Origin: Lacunisphaera limnophila
GTDB lineage: Bacteria > Verrucomicrobiota > Verrucomicrobiia > Opitutales > Opitutaceae
Direction of reading: 5' to 3'
NCBI RefSeq assembly: GCF_001746835.1
Contig: NZ_CP016094.1
Coordinates: 2,867,501 to 2,931,500, forward strand
DNA length: 64,000 bases
Position numbers and translations under genes: made by a program. The notes under the pieces are model-generated. The model searched no databases. It worked only from the letters and a program-made list of their open reading frames with translations, and was not told where the DNA came from. Positions within the stretch are counted from its first letter, which is position 1. Every line of letters starts with the position of its first letter. Positions 7,548 to 18,149 of the stretch are shown here, piece after piece.

Positions 7548-8570
7548 ATGACGGACGCGAACCAAGCCGAAGCCAAAACCGAACCCGGTCCGCGGGTGCC
7601 GGGAAATTTCCTGGCCGCGCTCGGGTTGGCGGGTGGGTTCATGGCGTTCGTGGCGTGGGACCAGTCGCACTGGTGGGAGCGGAAGGAGGATTATTCGTTT
7701 GGGTGGCTGGTACCGTTGTTCACGGCCTACATGGTGTATGACCGGTGGGCGATGATCACGGCGCGGGTGCGGGAGGCGGCGGGGGCGGCCCCGGGGCCGC
7801 GGTGGGCGCGGTGGACGTTGAACGTTGCGGCCGGCACGGGCCTGGTGCTGGGCGCGTTGTTCTTTCTGCTCGGGGCGTTTTATCGCGCGGGAGCGGGGAC
7901 CTCGCAGCCGGGGACGTTTGCGCTGACGCTGGGCATGGTGGGGATCGTGCTGCCGTTGATTTTTTTCAATGCGGGCGGGGGCGATAATCCGGGTCCGGCC
8001 CGCGGGGATGCGGGTCCTCCAGCCCGGGGCATCGCGGAGCTGGGGCGGGAGCCGCGGTTCCGGGTGGCGGTCTTGTTTTTATTTCCGGTGCTGGTGTGGC
8101 TGATCTCGGCGCCGCTGGTGTCGGCGATCGAGTCCCAGATCAGCCTATTCCTGTTGCGGAAGGTCGTGACGGTGGTGGCGTTCAGTTTCGACCTGTTGGG
8201 CTATCCGCTGGAGCAGCAGGGCAACGTGTTGATGCTGCCGAAGGGACCGGTGGGGGTGGCGGATGCGTGCTCGGGGATCCGGTCGCTGACGGCGTGTTTG
8301 TTTGCGGGGTCGTTCCTCGGGGCGGCGTTCTTCACGGAGTTTTGGAAGAAGGCGGTGCTGGTCGGGGCCTCGATGGGGTTCGCGTTCCTGATGAATCTCG
8401 GGCGCAGTCTTTTCCTCACGGGCTGGGCTTACGCGCATGGGCCCGAGGCCATCAGCGGGACGGTGCACGATGTGGCCGGTTATGCGGTGTTGGGCCTGAC
8501 CTGTGCGGGGCTGCTGGTGCTGGTGCCGCTGCTCAACCTGCGGGTGGAGCGGGCGGGGGCGGGGACTTGA
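7548..8570 (+). CDS. xrt: Exosortase (PEP-CTERM sorting transpeptidase)
   Basis: 340 residues from ATG 7548. Exosortases are inner-membrane cysteine proteases that cut and anchor or release proteins with a C-terminal PEP-CTERM tail. Catalytic residues are visible: Cys241 in ADACSGIRSL, Arg286 in NLGRSLFLT and His307 in TVHDVAGY. About eight hydrophobic segments are present. A likely substrate gene starts at the other end of this window (62593-64000). The non-membrane segment at about 141-170 (GGGDNPGPARGDAGPPARG) is encoded by GC-rich inverted-repeat-like DNA and may be an insertion. Which exosortase subclass it belongs to cannot be set by eye. Confidence 0.92.
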   Translation: MTDANQAEAKTEPGPRVPGNFLAALGLAGGFMAFVAWDQSHWWERKEDYSFGWLVPLFTAYMVYDRWAMITARVREAAGAAPGPRWARWTLNVAAGTGLVLGALFFLLGAFYRAGAGTSQPGTFALTLGMVGIVLPLIFFNAGGGDNPGPARGDAGPPARGIAELGREPRFRVAVLFLFPVLVWLISAPLVSAIESQISLFLLRKVVTVVAFSFDLLGYPLEQQGNVLMLPKGPVGVADACSGIRSLTACLFAGSFLGAAFFTEFWKKAVLVGASMGFAFLMNLGRSLFLTGWAYAHGPEAISGTVHDVAGYAVLGLTCAGLLVLVPLLNLRVERAGAGT

Positions 8571-8760
8571 GGGCAAAATCGGGAAGTTTAATCCCCGTGT
8601 GGCGTGGGCGCTGATTTCGCCGCGGGCGTGGCGGGATTCGGCCCGTTCGACTGGCTCAGGGCAGGCGATTCCGCCCTACAGCAAGGCCAGTCCGGCTAAG
8701 CAAACGGTAAGGTGGTGGCGGGTGCCGACGGCGGGGGCGAGGTCGGCGCGGACGCCGGCC
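8571..8760. repeat. Intergenic block filled with repeat fragments
   Basis: No gene is seen in these 190 bases between convergent genes. It contains CGATTCCGCCCTACAGC (8666-8682, identical to 3831-3847) preceded by a partly complementary GGCGGGATTCGG stretch (about 8628). At its right edge GCCGGCCCTACAG spans the stop codon of the cyclase gene (TAG, 8761-8763). No T-rich terminator is evident. Confidence 0.5.
8666..8682. repeat. Second copy of the CGATTCCGCCCTACAGC repeat end
   Basis: Identical over 17 bases to 3831-3847. This copy is intergenic, between the exosortase and cyclase genes, and does not form a stop codon. Confidence 0.5.
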
Positions 8761-10431
8761 CTACAGGGCGGGGGCGGCCGGCTTTTTCTGCAGGAGATAG
8801 GTCGGCATCGGGGAGGAGTTCTTGATCTCGATGACGCCCATGGGGACGAAGTCGTATTTGCCCTCGAGGAGCTGCTTGGTGACCTCGGAGACCTGGACCT
8901 GGCCGGGCTGGCCGTGGGATTCCATGCGGCTGGCGATGTTGACGGTGTCGCCCCAGAGGTCGTAGGCGAATTTCTTGGTGCCGATGATGCCGGCGACGAC
9001 GGGGCCGCTGTTCATGCCGATGCGGACGGCCCATTCGACCTGGTGGCGGCGGTTGAAGGCGCGGACGGCCTCGAGCAGTTCGAAGGCGGCGGCGGCGCAG
9101 GCCTCGGCGTGGTCGGCGCGGATGACGGGAATGCCGCTCACCATCATGTAGGCGTCGCCGATGGTCTTGATCTTCTCGACCTCGAACTGCTCGGCGATGC
9201 GGTCGAAGCTGGAGAACAGCTCGTTGAGGAGCTGGACGGTGCGCTGGGGTGACTGCCGGGAGGAAATGCGGGTGAAGCCGACGATGTCGGCGAAGACCAC
9301 GGTGGAGTCGATGAAGCTGTCGACGATGGTGCGGTGGCCGGCCTTGAGGCGCTCGGCGATGGCCTTGGGCAGGACATTGAGGAGGAGGCGGTCGGACTTG
9401 GTGCGCTCGACCTGCAGCTGGGCCAGGAAGGCCTGTTCCTGGTCGCGGAGGCGCTTCTTTTCGAGCGAGGCGGTGATGCGGGCGCGCAGGACGACGGCGT
9501 TAAAGGGCTTGGGGACGTAGTCCTCGGCGCCGGCCTCGATGCAGCGGACGGTGCTGTCGACGTCATCGAGGGCGGTGAGCATGATGACGGGGATATGCTT
9601 GAGGCGCGGGTCGGCCTTCATGAACTCGAGCGTCTGGAAGCCGTCGAGGTCGGGCATGAGGATATCGAGGAGGACGAGGTCGAAGGCGCGGTCCTTGAGC
9701 TTGGCGAGGGCCTCGCGGCCGTTGACGGCCTCGGTGACATCGTAGCCGAGCTTGTCGAGGCGGCGGATGAGCATGTCGCGGTTCATCTCGTCGTCGTCGA
9801 CGCAGAGGATGCGGGCGGTGGGCAGCGGGGACGTGGAGATGCCGAAATCCTGAGGGGTGACGGTGGGGGCGCCGAGGAGGGGGGAGCCGAGGCTGACGAG
9901 GGCGGAGGCGGGATCCTCGGCGAGGGGGGAGGCCGAGCCGGTGCCGTGCTCAGTGAGGTCGGCGGGGTCGGAGTTCTCGGCGAGGGCGAGCAGGTTCTGG
10001 GCGGCGCGGAGGATCTTTTCGAGATCCTTGGCGATGCTGACCTGGCCGGCGGTGCGCGCCTTCTCGATGGATTGGGTGGTGAAACTGATGACGCCGGTGA
10101 GGGGGGTGCGGAGGTTGTCGCGCAGGGCGGCGAAATCGACCTTGCCGGCCTCGATCTTCCAGCCGGCGAGCGCGTCGTTGATGAGGGCGAGGAGTTCGCC
10201 GCCGCCGCTGTGGATGCGCTTGAGCTCGGGGAGGAGGGTGGTGGTGCCGCCCTCCTCGGCGTTCTCCATCAGGAGCTCGCTGTAGCCGATGATCTGGTTG
10301 AGGGGCGTGCGGAGGGCGTGACGCAGCTTGGACAGGCCCTCGTGGTCGCGGGTCCGGAGCGCCTTGAGCAGAGGCGTGAGCGTGGCGGGAGGAAGGGGAG
10401 CGGCCGCCGGCGTGGGGTCGGGGACGTTCAT
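8761..10431 (-). CDS. Receiver-linked class III adenylate cyclase with degenerate DHp segments
   Basis: 556 residues. Residues 1-160 hold two DHp-like helices: LRHALRTPLNQIIGYSE keeps a His (38), while LRDNLRTPLTG has Asn in its place. No ATPase domain follows, so it is not a kinase. A receiver domain spans about 206-325 with phospho-Asp256 (LLDILMPDLDG). The class III cyclase domain covers about 370-550 with metal Asp382 and Asp426, Lys422 in KIKTIGD, Asp491 in DLWGDTVN and Arg502. The Lys/Asp pair predicts ATP rather than GTP as substrate. The gene overlaps the receiver gene upstream by ATGA. Phosphorylation by the neighbouring kinase probably tunes cAMP output. Its TAG stop lies in a repeat end. 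Confidence 0.93.
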   Translation of the reverse strand: MNVPDPTPAAAPLPPATLTPLLKALRTRDHEGLSKLRHALRTPLNQIIGYSELLMENAEEGGTTTLLPELKRIHSGGGELLALINDALAGWKIEAGKVDFAALRDNLRTPLTGVISFTTQSIEKARTAGQVSIAKDLEKILRAAQNLLALAENSDPADLTEHGTGSASPLAEDPASALVSLGSPLLGAPTVTPQDFGISTSPLPTARILCVDDDEMNRDMLIRRLDKLGYDVTEAVNGREALAKLKDRAFDLVLLDILMPDLDGFQTLEFMKADPRLKHIPVIMLTALDDVDSTVRCIEAGAEDYVPKPFNAVVLRARITASLEKKRLRDQEQAFLAQLQVERTKSDRLLLNVLPKAIAERLKAGHRTIVDSFIDSTVVFADIVGFTRISSRQSPQRTVQLLNELFSSFDRIAEQFEVEKIKTIGDAYMMVSGIPVIRADHAEACAAAAFELLEAVRAFNRRHQVEWAVRIGMNSGPVVAGIIGTKKFAYDLWGDTVNIASRMESHGQPGQVQVSEVTKQLLEGKYDFVPMGVIEIKNSSPMPTYLLQKKPAAPAL

Positions 10432-10808
10432 GCCTTGGGCGGGAACTTTTTCAGCAGCTCCTCGATCTTCATGAGGAGGCGGGGCAGCTCGACGGGTTTG
10501 GTGTCGAAATCGTCGCAGCCGGCGCCGAGGGCCTTCTGGCGGTCGCTTTCCATGGCATGCGCGGTGAGTGCGATGATGGGAATGCCGGCGAGGGCGGGGT
10601 TGGCCTTGATTTGCTTGGTGGCATCCCAGCCGTCGAGGACGGGGAGGGACATGTCCATGAGGATGAGGTCGGGAACCTCGGCGGCGGCCTTGGCGACGCC
10701 CTCGCCGCCATCGACCGCGACGGAGACGGCGTACCCGCGCTTCTCGAGGCGGCGGGTGAGCATGTCGCGGTTCATTTCGTTGTCTTCGACGAGGAGGATC
10801 TTGGGCAT
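10428..10808 (-). CDS. Single-domain response regulator
   Basis: 126 residues, essentially one receiver domain. Acidic pocket ED at 8-9, phospho-Asp52 in LMDMSLPVLDG, Thr83 region ALTAHAM and Lys in DTKPVEL. There is no output domain, so it likely relays phosphate or binds partners, like CheY/DivK-type receivers. Start chosen at ATG 10808 (MPKILLVEDN), 25 bases after the hybrid kinase. It overlaps the cyclase gene by four bases, so the three genes form one transcription unit: kinase, receiver, cyclase. Confidence 0.92.
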   Translation of the reverse strand: MPKILLVEDNEMNRDMLTRRLEKRGYAVSVAVDGGEGVAKAAAEVPDLILMDMSLPVLDGWDATKQIKANPALAGIPIIALTAHAMESDRQKALGAGCDDFDTKPVELPRLLMKIEELLKKFPPKA

Positions 10809-10833
10809 GGGAGCGAGGGGTGAGAGGGGTGGG

Positions 10834-13167
<2,334 letters not shown>

Positions 13168-13213
13168 GAGGATAGAGGCAACACGCTCCTAGGCTGTGGA
13201 TTACGGGGCAAAG

Positions 13214-13954
13214 TCAACGGGATAGCTCCGGGGAGGGTGGAGTATAGTCCGTATAAGTGAGCTGCAGCTCCTCCTGGGTGGAAAAGAACAGGATCCGGCC
13301 CGTGAAGCGGGAGGTTTGGTCAGCGGGAAGGGCGGGGTGGCTGTCCGCAGGGGCTTGGTAGCGGACGGTGACGTCAAGGGTGTGCATTTTCACCCCTAGT
13401 ACGGGTGAGTAAGGCTCTTGGAGCGAAAGACGGTATTCCGCGACGTGGGGGATGCGTTTGTCGACCAGGAGACGCAGGGTCAGGCGGCCGAGCATTTTGT
13501 CGGCCCCGGTGGAGGTCTCGCGAAAGCGGCCGGTCCACTCGGACACGGATTCGTCCTCGCGCACGAGGGTCAGGCTGCCGGGCTCGATATCGTCCTTGGT
13601 GAAATTGGCCTTGGTGCCGCCGGAGTCGGCTTGGGGGCGGGAACGGAGGTATTTTTCCGCCTCCTCGGGGGTGGGGGCGCGGCCCTGCCATTGGAGGAGC
13701 GTCCAACGGGCCGCCGGGGGGCGGGCGGGGTCGTAGCGTTCGACCATGTGCGTCTCGTTCCGGCGGGTGGTGAGGGTGTAGGCCCAGTCCGCGGGGGCAT
13801 CGGGTTTGAACTGCGTGAGCGCGGTGCGCAGATAGTCAGGCAGAGGGGCCGCGGCGGCCGGGCTCAACAGGATCAGCAACAGGGCGAGCCAGCCCAAGAC
13901 CGCGTCAGGGCGGAGTTGGGGGAGCCAGGGAGATGAACCACTCGAATTGACCAT
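13214..13954 (-). CDS. Secreted protein of unknown function
   Basis: 246 residues. The N-terminus has a signal-peptide-like hydrophobic run (GWLALLLILLSPAAAAPLPDYL), with likely cleavage after AAA near residue 36. The rest has alternating strands (YTLTTRRNETHMVERY, GSLTLVREDESVSEW, EYRLSLQEPYSP) and no cysteine pattern or motif I recognise. The ATG at 13954 overlaps the upstream thioesterase gene by 50 bases, so a later start (for example the TTG before GWLALL) is possible. Being next to sensor genes hints at an envelope role, but this is only a guess. Confidence 0.7.
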   Translation of the reverse strand: MVNSSGSSPWLPQLRPDAVLGWLALLLILLSPAAAAPLPDYLRTALTQFKPDAPADWAYTLTTRRNETHMVERYDPARPPAARWTLLQWQGRAPTPEEAEKYLRSRPQADSGGTKANFTKDDIEPGSLTLVREDESVSEWTGRFRETSTGADKMLGRLTLRLLVDKRIPHVAEYRLSLQEPYSPVLGVKMHTLDVTVRYQAPADSHPALPADQTSRFTGRILFFSTQEELQLTYTDYTPPSPELSR

Positions 13955-14339
13955 GAAAGGTCAGCGTGCCGGTGCGGTCCTTGAGATCAATCAGGATCAC
14001 GGCCTTGGTGCGGCCGCGGTGGCGGAGGGTGTCGATCAGGCCGGTGAGGGTGGAGGCATCGGGCTGGCCGTAGGCGAGGAGGTCCCCGGTGGCGGGGCGG
14101 CGGTAGCCGACCTCGACCCCGCGCATGACGGCGAAGACCGGGCCGAGCGTGGCGCCGAAATGGCGTTGCAGGCACTCGGCACTGGCCGCCTCGGCGAGGG
14201 CGAATTGGGCGGCGGCGTGCATGGTGCCGAGGTGGTTTTGCACCAGCGGCGTGAAGGGCATTTCCAGCAGATGGTCCGCCCCGGCGGGTGCGTCGAGGAT
14301 GCCGAGGGCCCGGTTCAAGGCGAGGTCGGTGGCTTTCAA
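13905..14339 (-). CDS. Hotdog-fold thioesterase-like protein (DUF4442/YiiD-like)
   Basis: 144 residues from a TTG at 14339 (LKATDLALNRALG). The longer frame up to 14519 would run into the promoter region of the divergent tonB gene and encodes a poor-quality leader. NHLGTMHAAAQFALAEAAS matches the central helix of hotdog thioesterases of the DUF4442/YiiD C-terminal type, and VGYRRPATGDLLAYG the following strands. Likely acts on acyl-CoA or acyl-ACP substrates. The start is uncertain. Confidence 0.65.
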   Translation of the reverse strand: MKATDLALNRALGILDAPAGADHLLEMPFTPLVQNHLGTMHAAAQFALAEAASAECLQRHFGATLGPVFAVMRGVEVGYRRPATGDLLAYGQPDASTLTGLIDTLRHRGRTKAVILIDLKDRTGTLTFHGQFEWFISLAPPTPP

Positions 14340-14431
14340 CGAGGGGGACGATTCGTGGAGCGGTGGCGGATGGCAACGGTGGAGTGGGCTAAGATATTCT
14401 CCGCCGACGCGTCGTGTAACCGGAGGCAAAC

Positions 14432-15103
14432 ATGACCATCGAACGCTACAAAATCCCAGCACTGATCGCAGCGGGCCTGCATGGCGCGCTTTTCTTCGGC
14501 ATGACCGAAACCGTGGCACGGCCGATCATCGTCAAATCACCGCCGGGGGCTGTCTGGAATCCGCCTCCGGGCCCCGAGGAACCGCCGGCGGTCCCGCCCT
14601 CGGATACGGAGGAGAGCGACCCGGGGACCGCCTCGGCGGGAGTGAAACCGCTGCCCCGTGCGCCGGAAGTGGTGCGGCCGCTCACGCGCGACGAGCCGTT
14701 CCGGGTCCCGGTGGCGAGCACCCCGGTCGCGATCGACCGCGTGAAGGATCTCGGCGGGCACCGCGGGTTGCCTGAAGGGAACGGGGATGGGCCGGAGGGC
14801 TGGAGGGGGAGCATCCCGGATGTGCACAAGCTCGACCGGGTTCCCCGGGCGGTCGTGCAGCGCGCCCCGGCCTATCCGGAGGCGGCGCGGCGCGCCGGAA
14901 TCAACGGCCGGGTCACGGTCCAGTTTGTGGTGGATCAGGAGGGGAGCGTGGTCAGGGCCGAGGCGGTGGAGTGGACGGATCCGAGCTTTGTGGATGCGGC
15001 GGTGCGAGCCGTGCTGGGTTGGCGGTTTCAGCCGGGCACGCAGTTGGGGCGCAAGGTGAGTTTCCGGATGGCGGTGCCGATTGAGTTCAACGCGGCACGG
15101 TGA
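14432..15103 (+). CDS. tonB: TonB-family energy transducer
   Basis: 223 residues. A short N-terminal hydrophobic segment (IPALIAAGLHGALFFGM, about 8-24) anchors it in the inner membrane. A proline-rich periplasmic spacer (about 38-85) follows, then a C-terminal TonB domain (about 135-220) with APAYPEAARRAGINGRVTVQFVVDQEGSV, DAAVRAVLGWRFQPG and a final strand. TonB transmits proton-motive force to outer-membrane receptors. No exbB/exbD or receptor gene is nearby, so its partners are elsewhere. It is divergent from the thioesterase-like gene. Confidence 0.85.
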   Translation: MTIERYKIPALIAAGLHGALFFGMTETVARPIIVKSPPGAVWNPPPGPEEPPAVPPSDTEESDPGTASAGVKPLPRAPEVVRPLTRDEPFRVPVASTPVAIDRVKDLGGHRGLPEGNGDGPEGWRGSIPDVHKLDRVPRAVVQRAPAYPEAARRAGINGRVTVQFVVDQEGSVVRAEAVEWTDPSFVDAAVRAVLGWRFQPGTQLGRKVSFRMAVPIEFNAAR

Positions 15104-15123
15104 GGGGGCGGCGAGTGATGACG

Positions 15124-15188
15124 GTGGAACCCGGTGCTGGACAGGGTGGCGGCGGTGCCGAACAGCCCGTCCGGAGGCCGGGTTCCAC
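15124..15188. repeat. 65-bp element with perfect 11-bp terminal inverted repeats
   Basis: GTGGAACCCGG (15124-15134) is the exact inverse of CCGGGTTCCAC (15178-15188). The last 23 bases match 62538-62560 with two differences. It sits 20 bases after the tonB-like gene and 20 bases from the end of the receiver gene, between convergent genes. Confidence 0.7.
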
Positions 15189-15208
15189 TTTTCGGGCCGG
15201 AAGCGCGC

Positions 15209-15607
15209 TTAGACGGCGCGGGCGTGGATGAGGCGGTTGACGCGCTCGACGAGTTCCTGGGGGCTGAAAGGCTTGGTGAGGTAGTCGAGGGCGCCGAGCT
15301 CAAGACCGAGGAGCCGCGAGTCGGGGGAGGACCAGGCCGACACGATCACGATCGGAATGGTGGCCGTGGAGGGGTCGCGGCGCAGGATTTCACACACGCC
15401 GAAGCCGTCGAGGTCGGGCAGCATGAGGTCGAGCAGGATGATATCCGGCCGGTTCGCGCGGATGCTGGCGATGGCCTCCCAGCCGTTGGCGGCGGTGGTC
15501 ACTTGATGGCCCGCCCGGACGAGGTGATATTGCATGAGCTCGGTGAGCTCGGGTTCGTCGTCGACGGCGAGGATGCGGGCGGGGGGGAGGGACATCGCCG
15601 GCATCAT
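15209..15607 (-). CDS. Single-domain response regulator
   Basis: About 132 residues. The receiver domain runs from RILAVDDEPELTELMQYHL to YLTKPFSPQELVERVNRL, with phospho-Asp60 in ILLDLMLPDLDG, a Ser-Ala switch (VIVSAW) and the conserved Lys. No output domain follows. Start could be any of the closely spaced ATGs at 15607, 15604 or 15595; no strong ribosome site separates them. It is not next to a kinase gene, so its partner is unknown. Confidence 0.87.
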   Translation of the reverse strand: MMPAMSLPPARILAVDDEPELTELMQYHLVRAGHQVTTAANGWEAIASIRANRPDIILLDLMLPDLDGFGVCEILRRDPSTATIPIVIVSAWSSPDSRLLGLELGALDYLTKPFSPQELVERVNRLIHARAV

Positions 15608-15659
15608 GGCCGGGGCGCGTGACAGTCTGGTGCGGGTCGCGTGACGATCCGGTGACGAA

Positions 15660-16133
15660 TCAGGCCGGTGCCCACTGATGGAAGGCGGGGTGGCCCGGGC
15701 GCACGGCGACGAAGGTACCGCGGCAGGTGGCGCGGGGTTTGCCGGCGGCATGCAACTCGGCCTCGACGGTGGCCCGGTCGGCGGTGTGGGCGACGATGCG
15801 GGCGGTCAGTTCGACGGGCGCCTCGAGGGGGGTGGGGCGCAGGAGCTTGATCGCATAGTCGGCCGTCACCGTGCAGAGGGGCTGGGTGAGGCCGTTGATG
15901 GTCATGAGGTGCCAGGCGGCGGTCCAGTTGCCGTGGCAATCGAGGAGGGTGCCGATAATACCGCCGTTGAGCAGGCCCGGAAAGGCCTGGTAGCGGTCGG
16001 CGGGCTGCCAGGTGGCGATGACGGTGTCGCCTTGGACAAAGCTGCGCAGGCGGAGGCCGGAGGGGTTGGCGGGCCCGCACCCGAAGCAGGCGCTGAGCGG
16101 GGCGTACCGTTCCTGGAGGCTGGGGGCGTTCAT
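15660..16133 (-). CDS. PaaI-like hotdog thioesterase
   Basis: 157 residues. CFGCGPANPSGLRLRSF near the N-terminus and FPGLLNGGIIGTLLDCHGNWTA in the middle are the typical motifs of PaaI/YbdB-type hotdog thioesterases, with the conserved Asn-Gly-Gly turn and an acidic residue on the central helix. TVTADYAIKLLRPTPLEAPV is the following strand pair. The substrate is unknown. It is divergent from the ParA-like gene. Confidence 0.85.
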   Translation of the reverse strand: MNAPSLQERYAPLSACFGCGPANPSGLRLRSFVQGDTVIATWQPADRYQAFPGLLNGGIIGTLLDCHGNWTAAWHLMTINGLTQPLCTVTADYAIKLLRPTPLEAPVELTARIVAHTADRATVEAELHAAGKPRATCRGTFVAVRPGHPAFHQWAPA

Positions 16134-16139
16134 GGTTGG

Positions 16140-16246
16140 GGGTGGCGATGACTAGGGAATCCCACGAAAAGCATAACTTAGTAAGATTTTTAACTGGCAC
16201 CCGATGGGTCATCTGCCATCCTGTGAACCAGATATATAAAATACCC
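16140..16246 (+). promoter_or_regulatory. AT-richer leader and possible promoter of the ParA operon
   Basis: The 107 bases before the parA-like ATG are markedly less GC-rich than their surroundings. They contain GATATATAAAATA ending 6 bases before the start, which could act as a -10 box or as part of the leader. No convincing -35 box or Shine-Dalgarno site is visible. The low GC marks the likely control region of the 16.2-20.3 kb gene set. Confidence 0.3.
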
Positions 16247-17146
16247 ATGGCACGCAAGATAGCCTTCCTCAATTACAAAGGCGGTGTTGGTAAAACCTCC
16301 CTGATCGTCAATACGGCGGCCAGTCTCGCCCGGCGTGGCATGCGGGTCTTGTTGATGGATTTCGACACCCAGTCGAACGCCAGCATCTGGTTGATGAAGC
16401 TGGAGCGTTGGAACAAGATCAACGCCACGGGGACGGGATCAATCTATTCGATTTTTGATCCGGGCGTGACGCGCCTGAAGGATTGCGTGATCAAGGACGT
16501 GGTGGAGGGCAAGGATGGGGAGAAGCTCCTGCCCGGCCTCGATCTGGTGCCGACGACCTTCAATCTCGTGGACCTGGAGGGTGAGTACAAACCGGACCCT
16601 AAGCGGCCGTCCTACGTGATCTTCCAGGAGCAGCTGGCGGAGATCGAGAGCAACTACGATTTCATCCTCTTTGATTGCCCGCCGAACGTCCTGCGCGCCT
16701 CGCAGAACGGCGTGTACTGCGCCGGCGAGATCTACGTGCCCTCCAACCCCGATGCGCTGAGCCTGATCGGCTTCACGCTGCTGGTGGAAAAGCTGCTGCG
16801 GTTCCAGCAAAGCTCGGCGAGTTTCCGCACCACGGCGATGGGGCCGGCCTCGCAGGTGTACGGCATCGTGTTCAACTCGATCAAGGCCAACACCGACATC
16901 GAGGTGCCGAAGATGCGGATGCAGCTTCGTCTCAACCAATTCAAGACCCAGAAGCGCGGATGCGCGCCCGCGGCCAAGATCTGCACGACGCAGATCCGGG
17001 ATGCGATGATCGTGCGCCGTGCCGTCACCTTGGGCCTGCCCGTGTTTCTGGTCGGCACCGAGGGGTCCGAGGCCGACAGCGTGGCCAACGACTACATGCG
17101 CCTCGCCACCGAAATCATCGAGAACGCCCCGCCCGAGATCAAATAA
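16247..17146 (+). CDS. ParA/MinD-type ATPase
   Basis: 299 residues from ATG 16247. The deviant Walker A KGGVGKTS is at 11-18, the switch I region is LLMDFDTQSNAS (about 37-48) and Walker B-like FILFDCPPNVL is at about 138-148. These are the marks of ParA/Soj ATPases, which dimerise on ATP and form dynamic patterns on DNA or membrane. No ParB, centromere-like repeat or MinE is next to it. It is followed in the same direction by an unknown protein, a coiled-coil protein and an outer-membrane barrel, suggesting a role in placing an envelope structure rather than plasmid partition. Confidence 0.88.
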   Translation: MARKIAFLNYKGGVGKTSLIVNTAASLARRGMRVLLMDFDTQSNASIWLMKLERWNKINATGTGSIYSIFDPGVTRLKDCVIKDVVEGKDGEKLLPGLDLVPTTFNLVDLEGEYKPDPKRPSYVIFQEQLAEIESNYDFILFDCPPNVLRASQNGVYCAGEIYVPSNPDALSLIGFTLLVEKLLRFQQSSASFRTTAMGPASQVYGIVFNSIKANTDIEVPKMRMQLRLNQFKTQKRGCAPAAKICTTQIRDAMIVRRAVTLGLPVFLVGTEGSEADSVANDYMRLATEIIENAPPEIK

Positions 17147-17167
17147 CCCCCAGCCCTCTTTTACGCC

Positions 17168-18133
17168 ATGGCCAAGTTCACCAGCAACGAATGGGACGAG
17201 ATCCGCAAAAAATTCCGCAGCTCCATCATGGCTGACACCTCGCTGGTCAGCCTGGCGCAGAATCTGGACACCAAGGACTGGCCCCACAAGGGCGAGGAGG
17301 AGACGCCGTCCAAGTACATCGATTTCACCTACGAGGAGCTGCTGATGCTCCCCGAGATCGCGGGCAGCACCGACCGGGCCGATCATCTGGCGGGCATCCT
17401 CAAGGAGACGCTGGCCTTCGACGATCCCTTTGGCGACATGGTCGCCCAGGTGGAAGAGACGGCCTCGAAAGAGAACCCGATCCTCAAGACGCTGGCGCGG
17501 CTGGGCATCCCGGAGAATTTCCCGCTGGTGCTGGCCAACTTCAGCGAGGGCACGCGCGTCGTGTGCGCCTCCGAGGGCATCAAGACCATCGGCGAGTTCG
17601 CCAACCTCGGCCAGCAGATGTCGACGAAGGTCGTCCTCGGCGGCGATTTCCGCAACGCGCTGAACGCGCTCACCCACGGCGACGAGGAAGGCATCGGCCA
17701 GTTCCTCCCGTACCGCAAGGGCTCCACCGGCCTGCACCTGGCCGAAGCCATCGGCCTGATTTCCGCCGGCCTGCCGCGGCCCGACCAGCTGGGCCTGGCC
17801 AAGGCCTATGGCGCAACCCTGCCGCCGGCCGAGGCGAGTGCCGCGCGCACGCTGAGCAAGGACCAGATTGAGAAGCACCAGGGCATGATGCGCGTGACCC
17901 TGAACACCGCGTTCGAGTGGTTCAAGGACGGCAAGGCCGCCCTGTTGAAGCACGTGTCGGACGGCGGCACCTACGAGCGCTACTTTGTCGTGATCAACGA
18001 TCCTGCCCGCGAGGCCATTGCCGTGAGGCTGACCAGCACCGCGCTCAAGGATCAGGTGAAACCTGCCGCCGTGAGCGCCCCCCGCGAAGACAAGAAGGGT
18101 GGATTCTTCTCGCGCCTGTTTGGCAAGGGCTGA
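17168..18133 (+). CDS. Unknown protein encoded after the ParA-like ATPase
   Basis: 321 residues, family not recognised. It begins MAKFTSNEWDEIRKKF and is acidic and helical in the first 120 residues. The middle resembles a globular domain (ANFSEGTRVVCASEGIKTIGEFANLG), followed by an apparently helical stretch (ALTHGDEEGIGQFLP). The final residues KKGGFFSRLFGKG form a short basic-hydrophobic tail that could bind membrane or a partner. No signal peptide, so it is probably cytoplasmic. The 21-base gap from the ParA gene suggests co-transcription and a functional link, perhaps as the ATPase partner. Confidence 0.75.
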   Translation: MAKFTSNEWDEIRKKFRSSIMADTSLVSLAQNLDTKDWPHKGEEETPSKYIDFTYEELLMLPEIAGSTDRADHLAGILKETLAFDDPFGDMVAQVEETASKENPILKTLARLGIPENFPLVLANFSEGTRVVCASEGIKTIGEFANLGQQMSTKVVLGGDFRNALNALTHGDEEGIGQFLPYRKGSTGLHLAEAIGLISAGLPRPDQLGLAKAYGATLPPAEASAARTLSKDQIEKHQGMMRVTLNTAFEWFKDGKAALLKHVSDGGTYERYFVVINDPAREAIAVRLTSTALKDQVKPAAVSAPREDKKGGFFSRLFGKG

Positions 18134-18149
18134 GCCCACTTGATCTGAA

